64,000 nt of DNA, taken from Chloroflexota bacterium (GTDB taxonomy: Bacteria > Chloroflexota > Anaerolineae > UBA4142). The stretch is from NCBI GenBank assembly GCA_023381515.1, contig JAMCQI010000041.1, forward strand, positions 124,001 to 188,000, given 5' to 3'. Positions 1 to 8,569 of this stretch are shown here, in pieces (within the stretch, counting starts at the first letter, position 1; every line of letters begins with the position of its first letter). The position numbers were made by a program, and so were the translations under genes. A model generated the notes under the pieces. The model ran no database searches. It was not told where the DNA came from and was given only the letters and a program-made list of their open reading frames with translations.

Positions 1-535
1 GTTCCAAGCCTTGATGCAGCCGCGCATTCTCGAGAGAGAGCGCCGCCTCATTGGCAAAGAGGGAGAGGAGATCGAGATCGGTCTCGTCGAATCGGCTCGA
101 CGCGACCTTGTTTTCTGTGTACAAGATGCCGATCGGCTTGCCGGCGGCCATCAACGGCGCTGCGAGGAGAGAGACCGGGAGGGGTGCGGGCGTCGACGTG
201 GTCTCCACCGCCAAGGCGCCATGCGAGGATCGAGAGATCGCAGCGAGGAGCTTGGAGAGCCGCTCGGATTCACCTTCCAGCGGTTGACCGCGAGTGATCG
301 TGGAGGTCGTCTGGCCCTTTTGATCGAGGAGCAGCAGCACCACGCGCTCGGCGCCACTGAGCTCAACGGCCTCGTCGACGATGAAATTGAGGAGGGTGTC
401 CGGGTCGCGCTGCTCGTTCATACGCAAGCCGAGCTCGATCACGCGGCGCAGCCGTCCCTCTGATCCTCGGGGAGGCCGATTAGCAGTAGCCTGCGAGCCG
501 TTGGCAATCGTCTGTTCCTGCCCGTCGGACATCAT
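1..535 (-). CDS. GAF-domain protein, partial (continues past window start)
   Basis: The minus strand is open from an ATG at 535 to the window edge, giving at least 178 residues. GGAGG lies just upstream of the tandem ATG codons at 535 and 532. The first 30 residues are polar. Residues about 30-175 look like a GAF domain: an acidic segment containing DPDTLLNFIVDEA, then a core ending in the common NEAALSLENARL pattern. GAF proteins of this layout usually carry a histidine kinase, cyclase or HD-GYP output downstream, but that part is outside the window. The gene follows the cNMP/GAF/SpoIIE phosphatase gene by about 90 bp on the same strand, so the two may share a transcript and a signalling pathway. 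The output domain is unknown. Confidence 0.75.
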   Translation of the reverse strand, partial: MMSDGQEQTIANGSQATANRPPRGSEGRLRRVIELGLRMNEQRDPDTLLNFIVDEAVELSGAERVVLLLLDQKGQTTSTITRGQPLEGESERLSKLLAAISRSSHGALAVETTSTPAPLPVSLLAAPLMAAGKPIGILYTENKVASSRFDETDLDLLSLFANEAALSLENARLHQGLE

Positions 536-624
536 GGTGGCCTCCGTGTTACCGGCATTTGCGGTTCGAGAAGCGGCCGGACCGGGGTTTGTGTTGTGCG
601 TTTTCGGGCCGTGGCCGCCAGCTG

Positions 625-2277
625 CTAGCCTTGTCTCGCGGCGGCAAGCGCGACGACGGTCAAGTCGTCCAGCAAGGGCTCCTGGCCTATGAATTCGTCC
701 ACGGCGTGGGCGAGCGTCTGGACAACCGCGCGGACATCACCGCGGGGAGCGCTCGTCTGGACCACGTGGACAAGACGTTCCTGGCCAAAGAATTCACCCT
801 GTTCATTCATCGCGTCGGTCACTCCGTCGGTGTTGAGGACAATCAGGTCGCCTTCTTCAAGCGAGAGAGAATTGGCAACATAATGAGCGTCCGGGTCGAT
901 TCCGAGCGCGATAGAGTGTGGGGAGAGTTCCTCCAGTTGGCCGGTCCGGTGATGCCAACCAAGTGGTGGGTTGTGACCAGCGTTTACGTAGGTGAGGCGC
1001 CGTGCGCGCGGTTCCAAGACCGCAAAGAGAAGGGTGACGAACATCCCGCCCATCGAATCCGAGCAAAGCAGACGATTCGCGCGTTCCAGGGCGGTCCGCG
1101 GATCCGGCTCGGCTTCTGCGCACGCTCGCAGGACGCTCCGGGTTTCCGCCATAAAGAGCGCTGCCGGCATCCCTTTGTCGGAGACATCTGCGATCACTAT
1201 ACCCCAGCGCCCGCCCGCGAGCGAAAAGAAATCGTAGAAATCGCCAGAGACCTCTCGCGCGGGCCGCCAGAACCCGGAAAGGCGAAAGCCCGCGATGCGA
1301 GGCGCATGCGCGGGGATAAGACTCGCTTGCACCTGCCGGGCGGCCTCTAGTTCCCCATCCATCCGCCCCTTGTCGATCGCAAGCCCATAGAGGCGAGCAT
1401 TCTCTATTGCAACGGCGGCTTGATTCGCAAAGAGGAGCAAGAGCTGAGCATCGTCCGGCGTAAAGGGCGCTTGATCCGCGGGGCGATAGACGGACAGGGC
1501 GCCAACCGGCTGAGAGTCCAGGCAAACGGGCGCTGCGAGCGCGAGCGAGGAATTCGATCGTAGCGAGGCCCGGCTGCGCATTACGGGTTCGCCACTCGCA
1601 AACGCCTTGCCTATGGCACCGACCCCCGGACTGACGTTTCCCCTGCCCGCGATAGGAGGGGGGAGGGTGAGCTGCGGGACGAGCAGCTTCTTTTCGCCAT
1701 CATAGAGGTGCAGCTGGCCTGCGGGGCTGTCCAGAAGCGCAGCGGCCCGCTCTACAATGGCCGCCAGCGCCTTGGAGAGTTCGAGATGACGGCTGATATC
1801 GAGTGAGGTTTCATAGAGCTTGAGGAGTTGGCGGTTGTGTGCCAAGAGTTCAGCCATCAGGGCTTGGTCGCGCTGTCGCAGGCGACTGTCGCTCACGCGT
1901 GAGGCGTTCTGAAGGACGTGGGGATAGCGCTCCACGAGCGACAGGAAGACCGTTTTGGGGAGTTCGAGGAGGGTTACCCGGGTGGCCGCACGGGCAGCGG
2001 CTGAACGGGGTTCATCGTCGAGGAGAGCCATCTCGCCAAAGATGTCGGGAGGCTGCATCTTGTTGAGGAGCACATTGCCCTGCGGCGTAGCTTTGACAAT
2101 TTCGACGGTGCCGGACCGGACCAGATAGAGGCAATTGGCCGGCTCTTCCTCCTTGAAAATCAGCGCGCCGGCCGGGTACTGGACCTGCCGGACATGCCGC
2201 AAGAGGTCTGCGATGGCTGTATCGTCTAGGCTACGGAACAAGTCAAACCGGCGAAGAGTCCGTCGCGAGACGGGCAT
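625..2277 (-). CDS. cNMP-binding / GAF / SpoIIE-type serine phosphatase (RsbU-like)
   Basis: A 550-residue cytoplasmic signalling protein. Residues about 5-130 form a cyclic-nucleotide-binding fold with the IFGEMALLDDEPRSA phosphate-binding cassette. Residues about 150-300 are GAF-like (ending in ANQAAVAIENARL). Residues about 320-545 are a PPM/SpoIIE phosphatase: the linker AARQVQASLIP is followed by the metal-binding pairs VSGDFYD and IADVSDKGM, with NAGHNPP later. Family knowledge says such proteins dephosphorylate anti-sigma-antagonist (STAS) proteins under control of the N-terminal sensors. No STAS or anti-sigma gene is adjacent, so the target is unknown. The start at 2277 places the cNMP fold right at the N terminus. 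Domain assignment is firm; the pathway is not. Confidence 0.9.
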   Translation of the reverse strand: MPVSRRTLRRFDLFRSLDDTAIADLLRHVRQVQYPAGALIFKEEEPANCLYLVRSGTVEIVKATPQGNVLLNKMQPPDIFGEMALLDDEPRSAAARAATRVTLLELPKTVFLSLVERYPHVLQNASRVSDSRLRQRDQALMAELLAHNRQLLKLYETSLDISRHLELSKALAAIVERAAALLDSPAGQLHLYDGEKKLLVPQLTLPPPIAGRGNVSPGVGAIGKAFASGEPVMRSRASLRSNSSLALAAPVCLDSQPVGALSVYRPADQAPFTPDDAQLLLLFANQAAVAIENARLYGLAIDKGRMDGELEAARQVQASLIPAHAPRIAGFRLSGFWRPAREVSGDFYDFFSLAGGRWGIVIADVSDKGMPAALFMAETRSVLRACAEAEPDPRTALERANRLLCSDSMGGMFVTLLFAVLEPRARRLTYVNAGHNPPLGWHHRTGQLEELSPHSIALGIDPDAHYVANSLSLEEGDLIVLNTDGVTDAMNEQGEFFGQERLVHVVQTSAPRGDVRAVVQTLAHAVDEFIGQEPLLDDLTVVALAAARQG

Positions 2278-2440
2278 GAAAACCCTTCCTGCTTCGAATT
2301 TTGAAAGGGACCTGGATCTTCTCCTTTCTCATTCTAATGCAGAGCGGAGAGGGTGTCAATTTAAAGTCGACGGCGGAGCAGAGATTGACGAATAGGGCTC
2401 TCGTCGGTCGGGTGCGGGGTTTGGGCCAAGCCGTGAATGT

Positions 2441-3397
2441 CTAGTGCCCCTTTTGGCCGACGAGAAGCACGGCTTTGCCCGGGAATTGTCGATCAATCAG
2501 TCGCCGAGCTATTTCGCCGATTCGCTCCCAAGGCGCCTCGACCTCAATGCGTGGATGAAGCCGCTCCTGGGCGACGAGAATAGCCAAGTCTTCCAGTCCC
2601 TGTGAGGCCGCCTCCGCTTTGAATTCTCTGAACACGAGCAAGCCGGTAAGAGCCACTTCAGGGGCCTGGCTCAGCACGCGACTGTCGAAGGTGATCTCCG
2701 GTCCGGCGGGGGCCGCGTAGGTGACTAACCGCCCGTTGGGAGCGAGGAGCATCGCTGCGCTCGCGAGCACGGAGCCGCCCACGCCATCGACGACGAGATG
2801 ATACGGACCGAAGGGCTTGGCTCCAGAAGCATCGTCCCCGACGACCACCTCGCTAGCTCCGGCCTGCCGCACGACAGCTTCATATTGGGTATGATGGGTC
2901 AGCCCGACGACCGTCCCACCGGCAAGTCGCGCCAATTCGACGGCAAAGACACCGACACCACCGGAAGCGCCCGTCACTAGCACTCGGCGTTGAAGCAAAC
3001 TGCCGCCGCGCCGAACGGCAGCCAGTGCGGTCAGTCCGGCAACGGGTAATGTCGCCGCCTGGCTGAAAGAGACCCGGTCGGGAAGCTTGGCGAGAGCATC
3101 TGTCGGGACGGCGGCGAATTCTGCCCATGCGCCGGAATTGACGAGCCCCACGACGCGGGTGCCCGCCTGCGGCCCGGAGCCGTTGGCTGCCGGTTGGTCG
3201 ACGATTCCCGCGACGTCCCATCCTGGGACATATTGCTCGTGTGCGGCGAGGGCGCGGCGGACTTCGCCGCGGTTGAGGGATGTGGCAAGAACTCGAACGA
3301 GCGCTTGGGAAGACGACGGCGTCGGTACGTCCACTTGGCTCACTATCAAATGCCCCGGCGCTTCCGGAGCGGTGACAATGGCTTGCATCTTGCTCAT
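2441..3397 (-). CDS. Zinc-free MDR oxidoreductase (NADPH:quinone reductase-like)
   Basis: A 318-residue medium-chain dehydrogenase/reductase. The N-terminal GroES-like half holds SLNRGEVR and PGWDVAGIV. The nucleotide-binding loop VTGASGGVGVFAVELA at about residues 140-155 starts the Rossmann half. The structural-zinc cysteines of alcohol dehydrogenases are absent, which points to the quinone-oxidoreductase branch: NADPH-dependent reduction of quinones or other activated carbonyl or alkene compounds. The substrate cannot be read from sequence. It stands alone on the minus strand, 61 bp downstream of the VIT1/CCC1 gene, so read-through from that gene is possible. Confidence 0.88.
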   Translation of the reverse strand: MSKMQAIVTAPEAPGHLIVSQVDVPTPSSSQALVRVLATSLNRGEVRRALAAHEQYVPGWDVAGIVDQPAANGSGPQAGTRVVGLVNSGAWAEFAAVPTDALAKLPDRVSFSQAATLPVAGLTALAAVRRGGSLLQRRVLVTGASGGVGVFAVELARLAGGTVVGLTHHTQYEAVVRQAGASEVVVGDDASGAKPFGPYHLVVDGVGGSVLASAAMLLAPNGRLVTYAAPAGPEITFDSRVLSQAPEVALTGLLVFREFKAEAASQGLEDLAILVAQERLHPRIEVEAPWERIGEIARRLIDRQFPGKAVLLVGQKGH

Positions 3398-3457
3398 CGT
3401 ATTCGTCTCCTTCGATGTGGGACAAGCACCGATCGGGTGACCTCGTCCCAGAAACGG

Positions 3458-4336
3458 TTAGGTGGGCATGCCAACGAGATTTTTTATCAGAGCGCCTACG
3501 CCGAAGGCTACCGCCGCAGCTAGGGACCCCACCAGCAGCATCTCGAGGCTGCTCCGAACGGGGCTGCGTTCAGTCACAAACACTTTGGCCGCCCCTGCCG
3601 CAAGGAGCGCTAACCCGGAGAGGACGGTGGCTATGAGGAAGGACGTTGTCGCGGACAGACTTGAATGAACCGCCATGTCGACCAGGTAAACCAAGAGTGG
3701 GACCGTCCCTGCAGTCACAAACCCCGCGAAGGTTGCAAGCCCTTCAAGTGGCGGTTTTCGCTTTTGAGGGAGGAGCAGGTGCTTTTCTGCAGTCATCGTG
3801 CTCACCCAACGTCCGGGATCCTCACTGACAATCTCGGTCAGGCTCTTGGCTTCTTGTTCGGGGAAATCGTGCCGGTAAATCCGGTAGAGGTCCCCCTTTT
3901 CCTTGTGCGGCGCGCGCACAATCTGTTCCACCTCGTTCCGCCGGTCGTGTACATAGACCTCGCGCTCTGTTCGTGCAGAGAGGTAGGCCCCGCTTGCCAT
4001 CGAGAATCCGTCGCCCAGAAGATTGGCGAGTCCCATGATCAAAATGATGGAAGAAGAGAGCTCCGCGCCGACAACCCCGCCGACGACGGCAAAGGTGGTG
4101 GTGATTCCGTCAAGAGCTCCATAAATAAAAGGGGCAAGGTACTGAGATCGGCCGTCGCCACTGTTATGCCGTTCGGCTTGCTCAATGCGGTCGCGGTCAT
4201 GCTCTTCGGCAGCCGCTTCCAGAGCCTTGGGATCTTGCAGATTTCGGGCGCGCCAAAAGCCGTACCGACTACTCCAAGAGTGTCTCTTGTCCGAGTGGAT
4301 TTGCCGGGGTTCGCTTCCGTCAGCCATTGCGTTCAA
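3458..4336 (-). CDS. VIT1/CCC1-family transporter
   Basis: A 292-residue membrane protein. A charged N terminus of about 70 residues, with an RDRIEQAERHN segment, precedes the family's first helix. That helix has the typical LAPFIYGALDGITTTFAVVGG opening, followed by a second helix ending in GLANLLGDGFSMASGAYLS. A soluble, Glu-rich loop (about residues 140-200, with EREVYVHD and EKGDLYRIY) separates it from three C-terminal helices, the arrangement known from iron/manganese VIT1 proteins. These transporters move Fe2+ or Mn2+ out of the cytoplasm by proton exchange. Metal specificity here is inferred only. The gene has about 310 bp of non-coding DNA upstream, divergent from the SoxB-like gene. 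Confidence 0.88.
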   Translation of the reverse strand: MNAMADGSEPRQIHSDKRHSWSSRYGFWRARNLQDPKALEAAAEEHDRDRIEQAERHNSGDGRSQYLAPFIYGALDGITTTFAVVGGVVGAELSSSIILIMGLANLLGDGFSMASGAYLSARTEREVYVHDRRNEVEQIVRAPHKEKGDLYRIYRHDFPEQEAKSLTEIVSEDPGRWVSTMTAEKHLLLPQKRKPPLEGLATFAGFVTAGTVPLLVYLVDMAVHSSLSATTSFLIATVLSGLALLAAGAAKVFVTERSPVRSSLEMLLVGSLAAAVAFGVGALIKNLVGMPT

Positions 4337-4647
4337 ACCTCACTCACAAAACCGGTTACTGTCTCTGAAAAGAACGCCACAGACACACTAGTTCTAACGG
4401 CTCTCGCCACCGCATATCACAGAAGGCACAGATGTGGGCGGACCCTTCAAGCGGAAGGGCACTCGGCTCGGCCGCGATCTTTCTTGGAACACCGTCACGG
4501 CTGAACCTTCTCCACCTTTCCTTGAAACCGAAAGGTAGACAAGCCGAGCGCTCCATTACGGGACAGGTCGGAACTCGTTAGTACAGTAAACGGATCTTTT
4601 TTCATGTCACCCGTCGCCGGTGACGCCAAATCAATCGAGGGGTGATC
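4337..4647. other. Divergent intergenic region with a small inverted repeat
   Basis: About 310 bp between the divergent VIT1/CCC1 and SoxB-like genes, with no credible coding sequence. A 6-bp inverted repeat (GTCACC at 4606-4611, GGTGAC at 4619-4624, 7-nt spacer) sits 24 bp upstream of the SoxB-like start, preceded by a T-run. It could be an operator or a leader hairpin. No confident -35/-10 pair was seen. Confidence 0.4.
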
Positions 4648-6096
4648 ATGACCCAATCGCGCTCCTTAACCCTTTTGCAGATGAATGATTCCCACGCCTA
4701 TTTCGACCTGCACCCGGAAATCTTCTGGGAGGCAGGCGGCGCGGCGTACCGGCCTGCAGGCGGATATGCGCGCATCGCGACTCTCGTCAAGCAGATCCGC
4801 GCGCAGGCGACGGGACCTGTTCTGTTTTGTGATGGAGGTGATACACTCCACGGCACTTTTCCTGCCGTGGAAACGCAAGGGCGAGCTCTGGTCCCGATTT
4901 TGAATGCGCTGGGCTTGGATGCCATGACGGCCCACTGGGATTTCGCCTATAGCCCGCAGACGCTTCAGGAGCGAGTGGCCGAGCTCTCGTATCCGCTGCT
5001 CGCGATCAACGTGTACGATCGGCAGACGAAAAAGCTCGTCTTTTCACCGTACTTGATCAAGGAAATCGAGGGGCTGCGGGTCGGGATCATCGGCATCGCT
5101 TCAAATATCGTCGACAAGACGATGCCGCCCCGGTTCAGTGAGGGGGTTTATTTCACCCTGGGAAAGGACGAATTGCCGGGCGCGATCACGCAGCTGCGCG
5201 AGCAGGAGCAAGTGGACCTGGTCGTTCTCCTTTCCCACCTGGGGTTTCCCCAGGATATGCAGCTCGTCTCAGAGGTTCCGGGCGTAGATGTGTGTCTCAG
5301 CAGCCACACGCACAACCGCTTGTATCGAGCGGTGAAGCAGGGGAACACGCTTGTGATCCAATCGGGCAGCCAGGGCGCGTTCCTCGGTCGCCTGGATCTC
5401 GAGATCGAGGACGGGCACATTAAGGACTATCGCCATCAGCTGATTGAGGTGAGTGCAAGCATTGCTCCCGACTCGACCGTGGCGGATCTCGTTGAGCAGG
5501 CTCTTGCTTTAAATCGCGGGATGCTATCTGAAGTGGTTGGCGAGACCGCGACGGGACTGCATCGCCATATGACGCTCGAAGCGACGATGGACAATTTTCT
5601 CCTCCAGGCACTGCAGGCGAGTACCGGGGCGCAACTCGCATTCTCCAATGGATGGCGCTATGGCGCTCCGATCCCGCCCGGTCCCATCATGCTCAACGAG
5701 CTCTATAACGTCATTCCGATGAATCCACCCGTCTCTACGGTCCAGCTGCGCGGTGAGGAGATCTGGGCGATGTTGGAAGAGAATCTGGAGCGGACGTTTG
5801 CGCGCAATCCCTATGAGCAGATGGGCGGCTACATCAAGCGCTGCCTCGGCCTGCGCGCCTATATCCGCATCGAAAATCCGCCGGGGCATCGAATTCAAAA
5901 GCTCTATGTCGGCGAGAGTGAGGTGAGCCCGAAGGAGACGTACGGCGCCGTGTTCGTCACGGAGCAGGGAGTGCCGCGCAAGTATGGGCACAAGCGCGAA
6001 GAGCGAACCGAGCACGCGGTGGAGGCAATGCGGAGCTATCTGGCCCAGCACCGCCGGATCCAGACCGAGCTGCAAGGCACATTCACGCTGATATAG
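4648..6096 (+). CDS. SoxB-like / 5'-nucleotidase-family dimetal hydrolase
   Basis: A 482-residue two-domain protein of the UshA/SoxB superfamily. N-terminal metallophosphatase motifs are NDSH (residues 13-16), GGDTLHG, AHWDF, LLSHLG and SSHTHN, which supply the two metal sites. The usual nucleotidase block GNHEFD is replaced by AHWDFAYSP, resembling the HWEFTYG of SoxB, and the C-terminal domain has FSNGWRYGAPIPPGPI, also SoxB-like. SoxB hydrolyses sulfate from a thiosulfate conjugate on SoxYZ; the other Sox genes are absent here. No signal peptide is visible, which is odd because SoxB is normally exported. I chose ATG 4648, preceded by GAGGGG, over a GTG six bases earlier. Context (TsdA-like cytochrome next, TauE exporter nearby) favours a sulfur role, but an ordinary nucleotidase is possible. 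Confidence 0.8.
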   Translation: MTQSRSLTLLQMNDSHAYFDLHPEIFWEAGGAAYRPAGGYARIATLVKQIRAQATGPVLFCDGGDTLHGTFPAVETQGRALVPILNALGLDAMTAHWDFAYSPQTLQERVAELSYPLLAINVYDRQTKKLVFSPYLIKEIEGLRVGIIGIASNIVDKTMPPRFSEGVYFTLGKDELPGAITQLREQEQVDLVVLLSHLGFPQDMQLVSEVPGVDVCLSSHTHNRLYRAVKQGNTLVIQSGSQGAFLGRLDLEIEDGHIKDYRHQLIEVSASIAPDSTVADLVEQALALNRGMLSEVVGETATGLHRHMTLEATMDNFLLQALQASTGAQLAFSNGWRYGAPIPPGPIMLNELYNVIPMNPPVSTVQLRGEEIWAMLEENLERTFARNPYEQMGGYIKRCLGLRAYIRIENPPGHRIQKLYVGESEVSPKETYGAVFVTEQGVPRKYGHKREERTEHAVEAMRSYLAQHRRIQTELQGTFTLI

Positions 6097-6356
6097 AGCG
6101 CGGGTGGTAGGGTGTTGCCTCGCGCGATACCGTGCGTGCGAAAAGGTTCCGGGAGGGGGAGAATTTCGCGCACAAGGTAGGGAAAGACCCTATGGACATA
6201 AGCTTCGCTTCGTGCGTTAATGGAGGAGACTAGCTTTTCAAGACTATTCTCGCCGGGAAACGCGCGATCTGGAAAAGCCCATGGCGCAGCTTGCCAGCCG
6301 TCGGAAACGTGGCGGCTGGTTTTTGTTTCCCCATTTCTACCTCAGGAGGATACTCC

Positions 6357-7256
6357 ATGCGTCGTACAAACTCCTTTATCATCGTCATCGCGGCCGTCGT
6401 TTTTCTGTTCGTGGCCTGGCTGGTGTCCCTCTACTTGACCGGATTTCTCAACTTCAGTACTCCGGCTACCCAGGCGGTCCTGCCAACCACTGCACCGGCT
6501 CAAGCGGCGCTGCCAAGCGGGACGGCCCCGCCGACCGCGGCACCAGCGCAACCGACGCTATCAAGCGGAGCACCCCCTCCCTACAGCCCGCCCAAGCCCG
6601 AGGATGCTCCTCAAGACATCCGGGACGCGGTGCTGCTCGGTCAAAAAATTCTAACGGACACGCAAAAGATGTTGCCCACCTACGTTGGCAACCAGGTCAA
6701 CTGCACGAATTGTCATTTCAATGCCGGGCTCACGCAGGCGGGCAAGAATGGCGGTCTCTCGCTCGTCGGGGTGGGGGCGACCTATCCCAAGTACCGCACC
6801 CGACAAAAGTTTGCGGTCGACTTGGTCGCCCGGGCCAACGACTGAATGACGAGAAGTGAAAACGGCAAGGCTTTGCCGTATGACAGCAAGGAAATGACCT
6901 CGATCGTCACGTACTTGCAGTGGATCTCCAAGGGTATTCCGATCTATGCCAAGGTTCCCTGGCTGGGTGTTCCGGCCCTTTCCAGCACGCACAAACCCGA
7001 TGCCGCGGCCGGCCAGCAGGTTTTTCAAACCAAGTGCAGCCCGTGCCACGGCACGAATGGGCAGGGCACCTCCATCGCGCCGCCGCTCTGGGGTGACCAT
7101 TCTTACAACGACGGCGCGGGGATGGCGACTCCTGCGACCCTGGCCAGCTTTGCGCACCTGAACATGCCGCGCGGCAATCCGGACCTCACCGTTGAGCAGG
7201 CGCTCGACGTCGGCGAGTTTGTGGACACCCAACCGCGTCCCAAATTCCAAAAATAG
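6357..7256 (+). CDS. TsdA-like dihaem cytochrome c, predicted selenoprotein (Sec163)
   Basis: This reads as one 299-residue protein if the TGA at 6843-6845 is selenocysteine. Start ATG 6357 has AGGAGGA seven bases upstream. Residues 7-30 are a membrane anchor, followed by an Ala/Pro/Thr-rich linker to about residue 80. Haem 1 is CTNCH (C116, C119, H120). Residue 163 lies in [16 protein letters not shown], the position of INDCFERS in TsdA-type thiosulfate dehydrogenases, where Cys is the distal ligand of haem 1. Haem 2 is CSPCH (C227, C230, H231), with Met270 in NMPRG as likely distal ligand. The H120-U163 distance of 43 equals His53-Cys96 of Allochromatium TsdA as I recall it. The frame is unbroken across the TGA and a perfect 7-bp hairpin follows. 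TsdA interconverts thiosulfate and tetrathionate; activity here is inferred. Confidence 0.85.
6862..6879 (+). promoter_or_regulatory. Predicted bacterial SECIS hairpin of the TsdA-like gene
   Basis: ACGGCAA (6862-6868) pairs perfectly with TTGCCGT (6873-6879) around the loop GGCT. The loop starts 26 nt after the first base of the TGA and has G in its first two positions, as known bacterial SECIS elements do. It lies within the coding frame. Confidence 0.7.
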
Positions 7257-7369
7257 ACGCGGAGGTGGACCATGCCACTTCCCATTCAGGATTTCTACAC
7301 AGCAAAACCGGAGAAGAGTGCAGTGACTGGTTAGGAAGAAAAAACCTCGGCAGAGGCGAAAGGAGAAGG

Positions 7370-8089
7370 ATGCCTGAACCGAAGGATTCGTGTATCCAAC
7401 CGGCAAAAGGACCGCTGGGGGCGCCAATGAATCAGCCAAACGCATCGGCCCCGACTGAAACCAAGGAGGAAACCAAGATGATGGCGCGCGTGGGCAAGCC
7501 TGCTCCTGATTTTGAAGCGAGTGCCTTTGTAGACGGCGGGTTCAAGAATGTCAAGCTCTCCGATTACAAAGGAGGATGGGTTGTGCTCTGCTTTTATCCG
7601 GGCGACTTTACCTTTGTCTGACCGACCGAATTGTCGGCAGTTGCCGCCAAATACGAGGAACTGAAGGGATTGGGCGTGCAGGTGTTGTCGGTCAGCACGG
7701 ACAGTCGTTTTGTCCACCAGATTTGGCAGGAAGAAGAATTAAAAAAGATGGTCCCAGGAGGAGTCCCGTTTCCCATGCTGTCGGATGGGGGCGGGCGCAT
7801 CGGATCCGTCTACGGAGTGTACGACGAAGAGGCGGGTGTGGACATCCGCGGCCGTTTTATCATCGACCCGGATGGCGTCATTCAAGCCATGGAAGTGCTA
7901 ACGCCCTCAGTGGGGCGAAACGTTTCCGAGTTGATTCGCCAAGTCAAGGCCTTCCAGCATGTTCGCACGACGGGCGAAGTGACGCCCTCTGGGTGGCAGC
8001 CGGGGCAGGTGGCGCTCACGCCGGGGCCGAAGCTCGTCGGCAAGGTATGGGAAGCCTGGAAACCGGAAATTGCCTACTCGCATAGTTAG
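7370..8089 (+). CDS. Peroxiredoxin, predicted selenoprotein (Prx1/AhpC type)
   Basis: A single frame with TGA at 7619-7621, read as Sec, gives 239 residues from ATG 7370 (AAAGGAGAAGG upstream). An internal ATG at 7478 with AAGGAGG would give 203 residues and Sec48, the usual distance for this family; both starts are plausible. The peroxidatic motif reads [14 protein letters not shown], where Cys is universal. The thioredoxin-like fold continues through [14 protein letters not shown] and the C-terminal [12 protein letters not shown] block. The resolving-Cys motif VCPxGW is replaced by [10 protein letters not shown], and no Cys is left in the mature core, so this would be a 1-Sec enzyme depending on an external thiol. 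It reduces H2O2 and organic peroxides. It starts 113 bp after the Sec cytochrome and may be cotranscribed with it. Confidence 0.87.
7631..7650 (+). promoter_or_regulatory. Predicted bacterial SECIS hairpin of the peroxiredoxin gene
   Basis: TTGTCGGC (7631-7638) pairs with GCCGCCAA (7643-7650) with one T/C mismatch, closing the loop AGTT. The loop begins 20 nt after the TGA start and carries G at its second position. A competing smaller hairpin (CCGAC with GTCGG at 7622-7637) overlaps it. Confidence 0.55.
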
Positions 8090-8457
8090 ATGCCTTCCTG
8101 CTCATCCTCGTAGCCTTATGCGAACGTTTGGCGCAAAAGAAAACAAGCGGGGCCTTCTAGTGGCATGCGGTGTCGTTCGTTTTCTCGCGGCAAGCGGTCG
8201 TCTGAGGCTGGCGAACGTGGCCCACGAGTGCAGAATCTCTGTGGGGTGGGCAGCCACCCTGAGACGAGCCGTGGTGGGTGCCCGTCAGCATTTTGCGGAC
8301 GGAAGAATGAATTCGCTGCAACCCGTAGCGAAACCGACCCACGTCGGTTGACATCCAGCCGCCGGAGGGCGACTTTGCTTTGGGTTGCGGCGGTTTCCAA
8401 CCGCCGGGTCCAAGTCGGCTGCAAAATCTTGACGGCCACCCAGCCGCGGTATTGTGC
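8090..8457. other. Non-coding region after the peroxiredoxin gene
   Basis: No gene is supported here. The left half shows nothing recognisable. The right half holds the palindromic interspersed-repeat remnant listed separately. The region ends at the promoter of the two-component operon. Confidence 0.5.
8305..8406. repeat. Palindromic intergenic repeat remnant (GAATGAATTC type)
   Basis: GAATGAATTC at 8305-8314 is followed by two short hairpins: AACCGAC/GTCGGTT (8332-8338 and 8343-8349) and CGGCGGTT/AACCGCCG (8388-8395 and 8399-8406, 3-nt loop). From memory, repeats built around GAATGAATTC with such flanking stems are common between genes in several bacterial phyla. No second copy is in the window. 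Confidence 0.45.
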
Positions 8458-8486
8458 TTGATACAGAGGTGGAAAGAGCCTATAAT
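8458..8486 (+). promoter_or_regulatory. Sigma70-type promoter of the RR/HK operon
   Basis: TTGATA (8458-8463), a 17-bp spacer and a perfect TATAAT (8481-8486), 84 bp before the response-regulator start. Confidence 0.7.
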
Positions 8487-8569
8487 GGCATCCCGGATGC
8501 CAAATACGGTGCCGATATTCCCGGTCGCCGAGGGTGGACACCGGATATCGACGCGTTTGGAGATACCGA

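Noticed and set aside
7622..7637. Hairpin CCGAC/GTCGG as the SECIS of the peroxiredoxin
   Set aside because: Its loop begins only 8 nt after the TGA, too near for a bacterial SECIS. The overlapping stem at 7631-7650 has better spacing.
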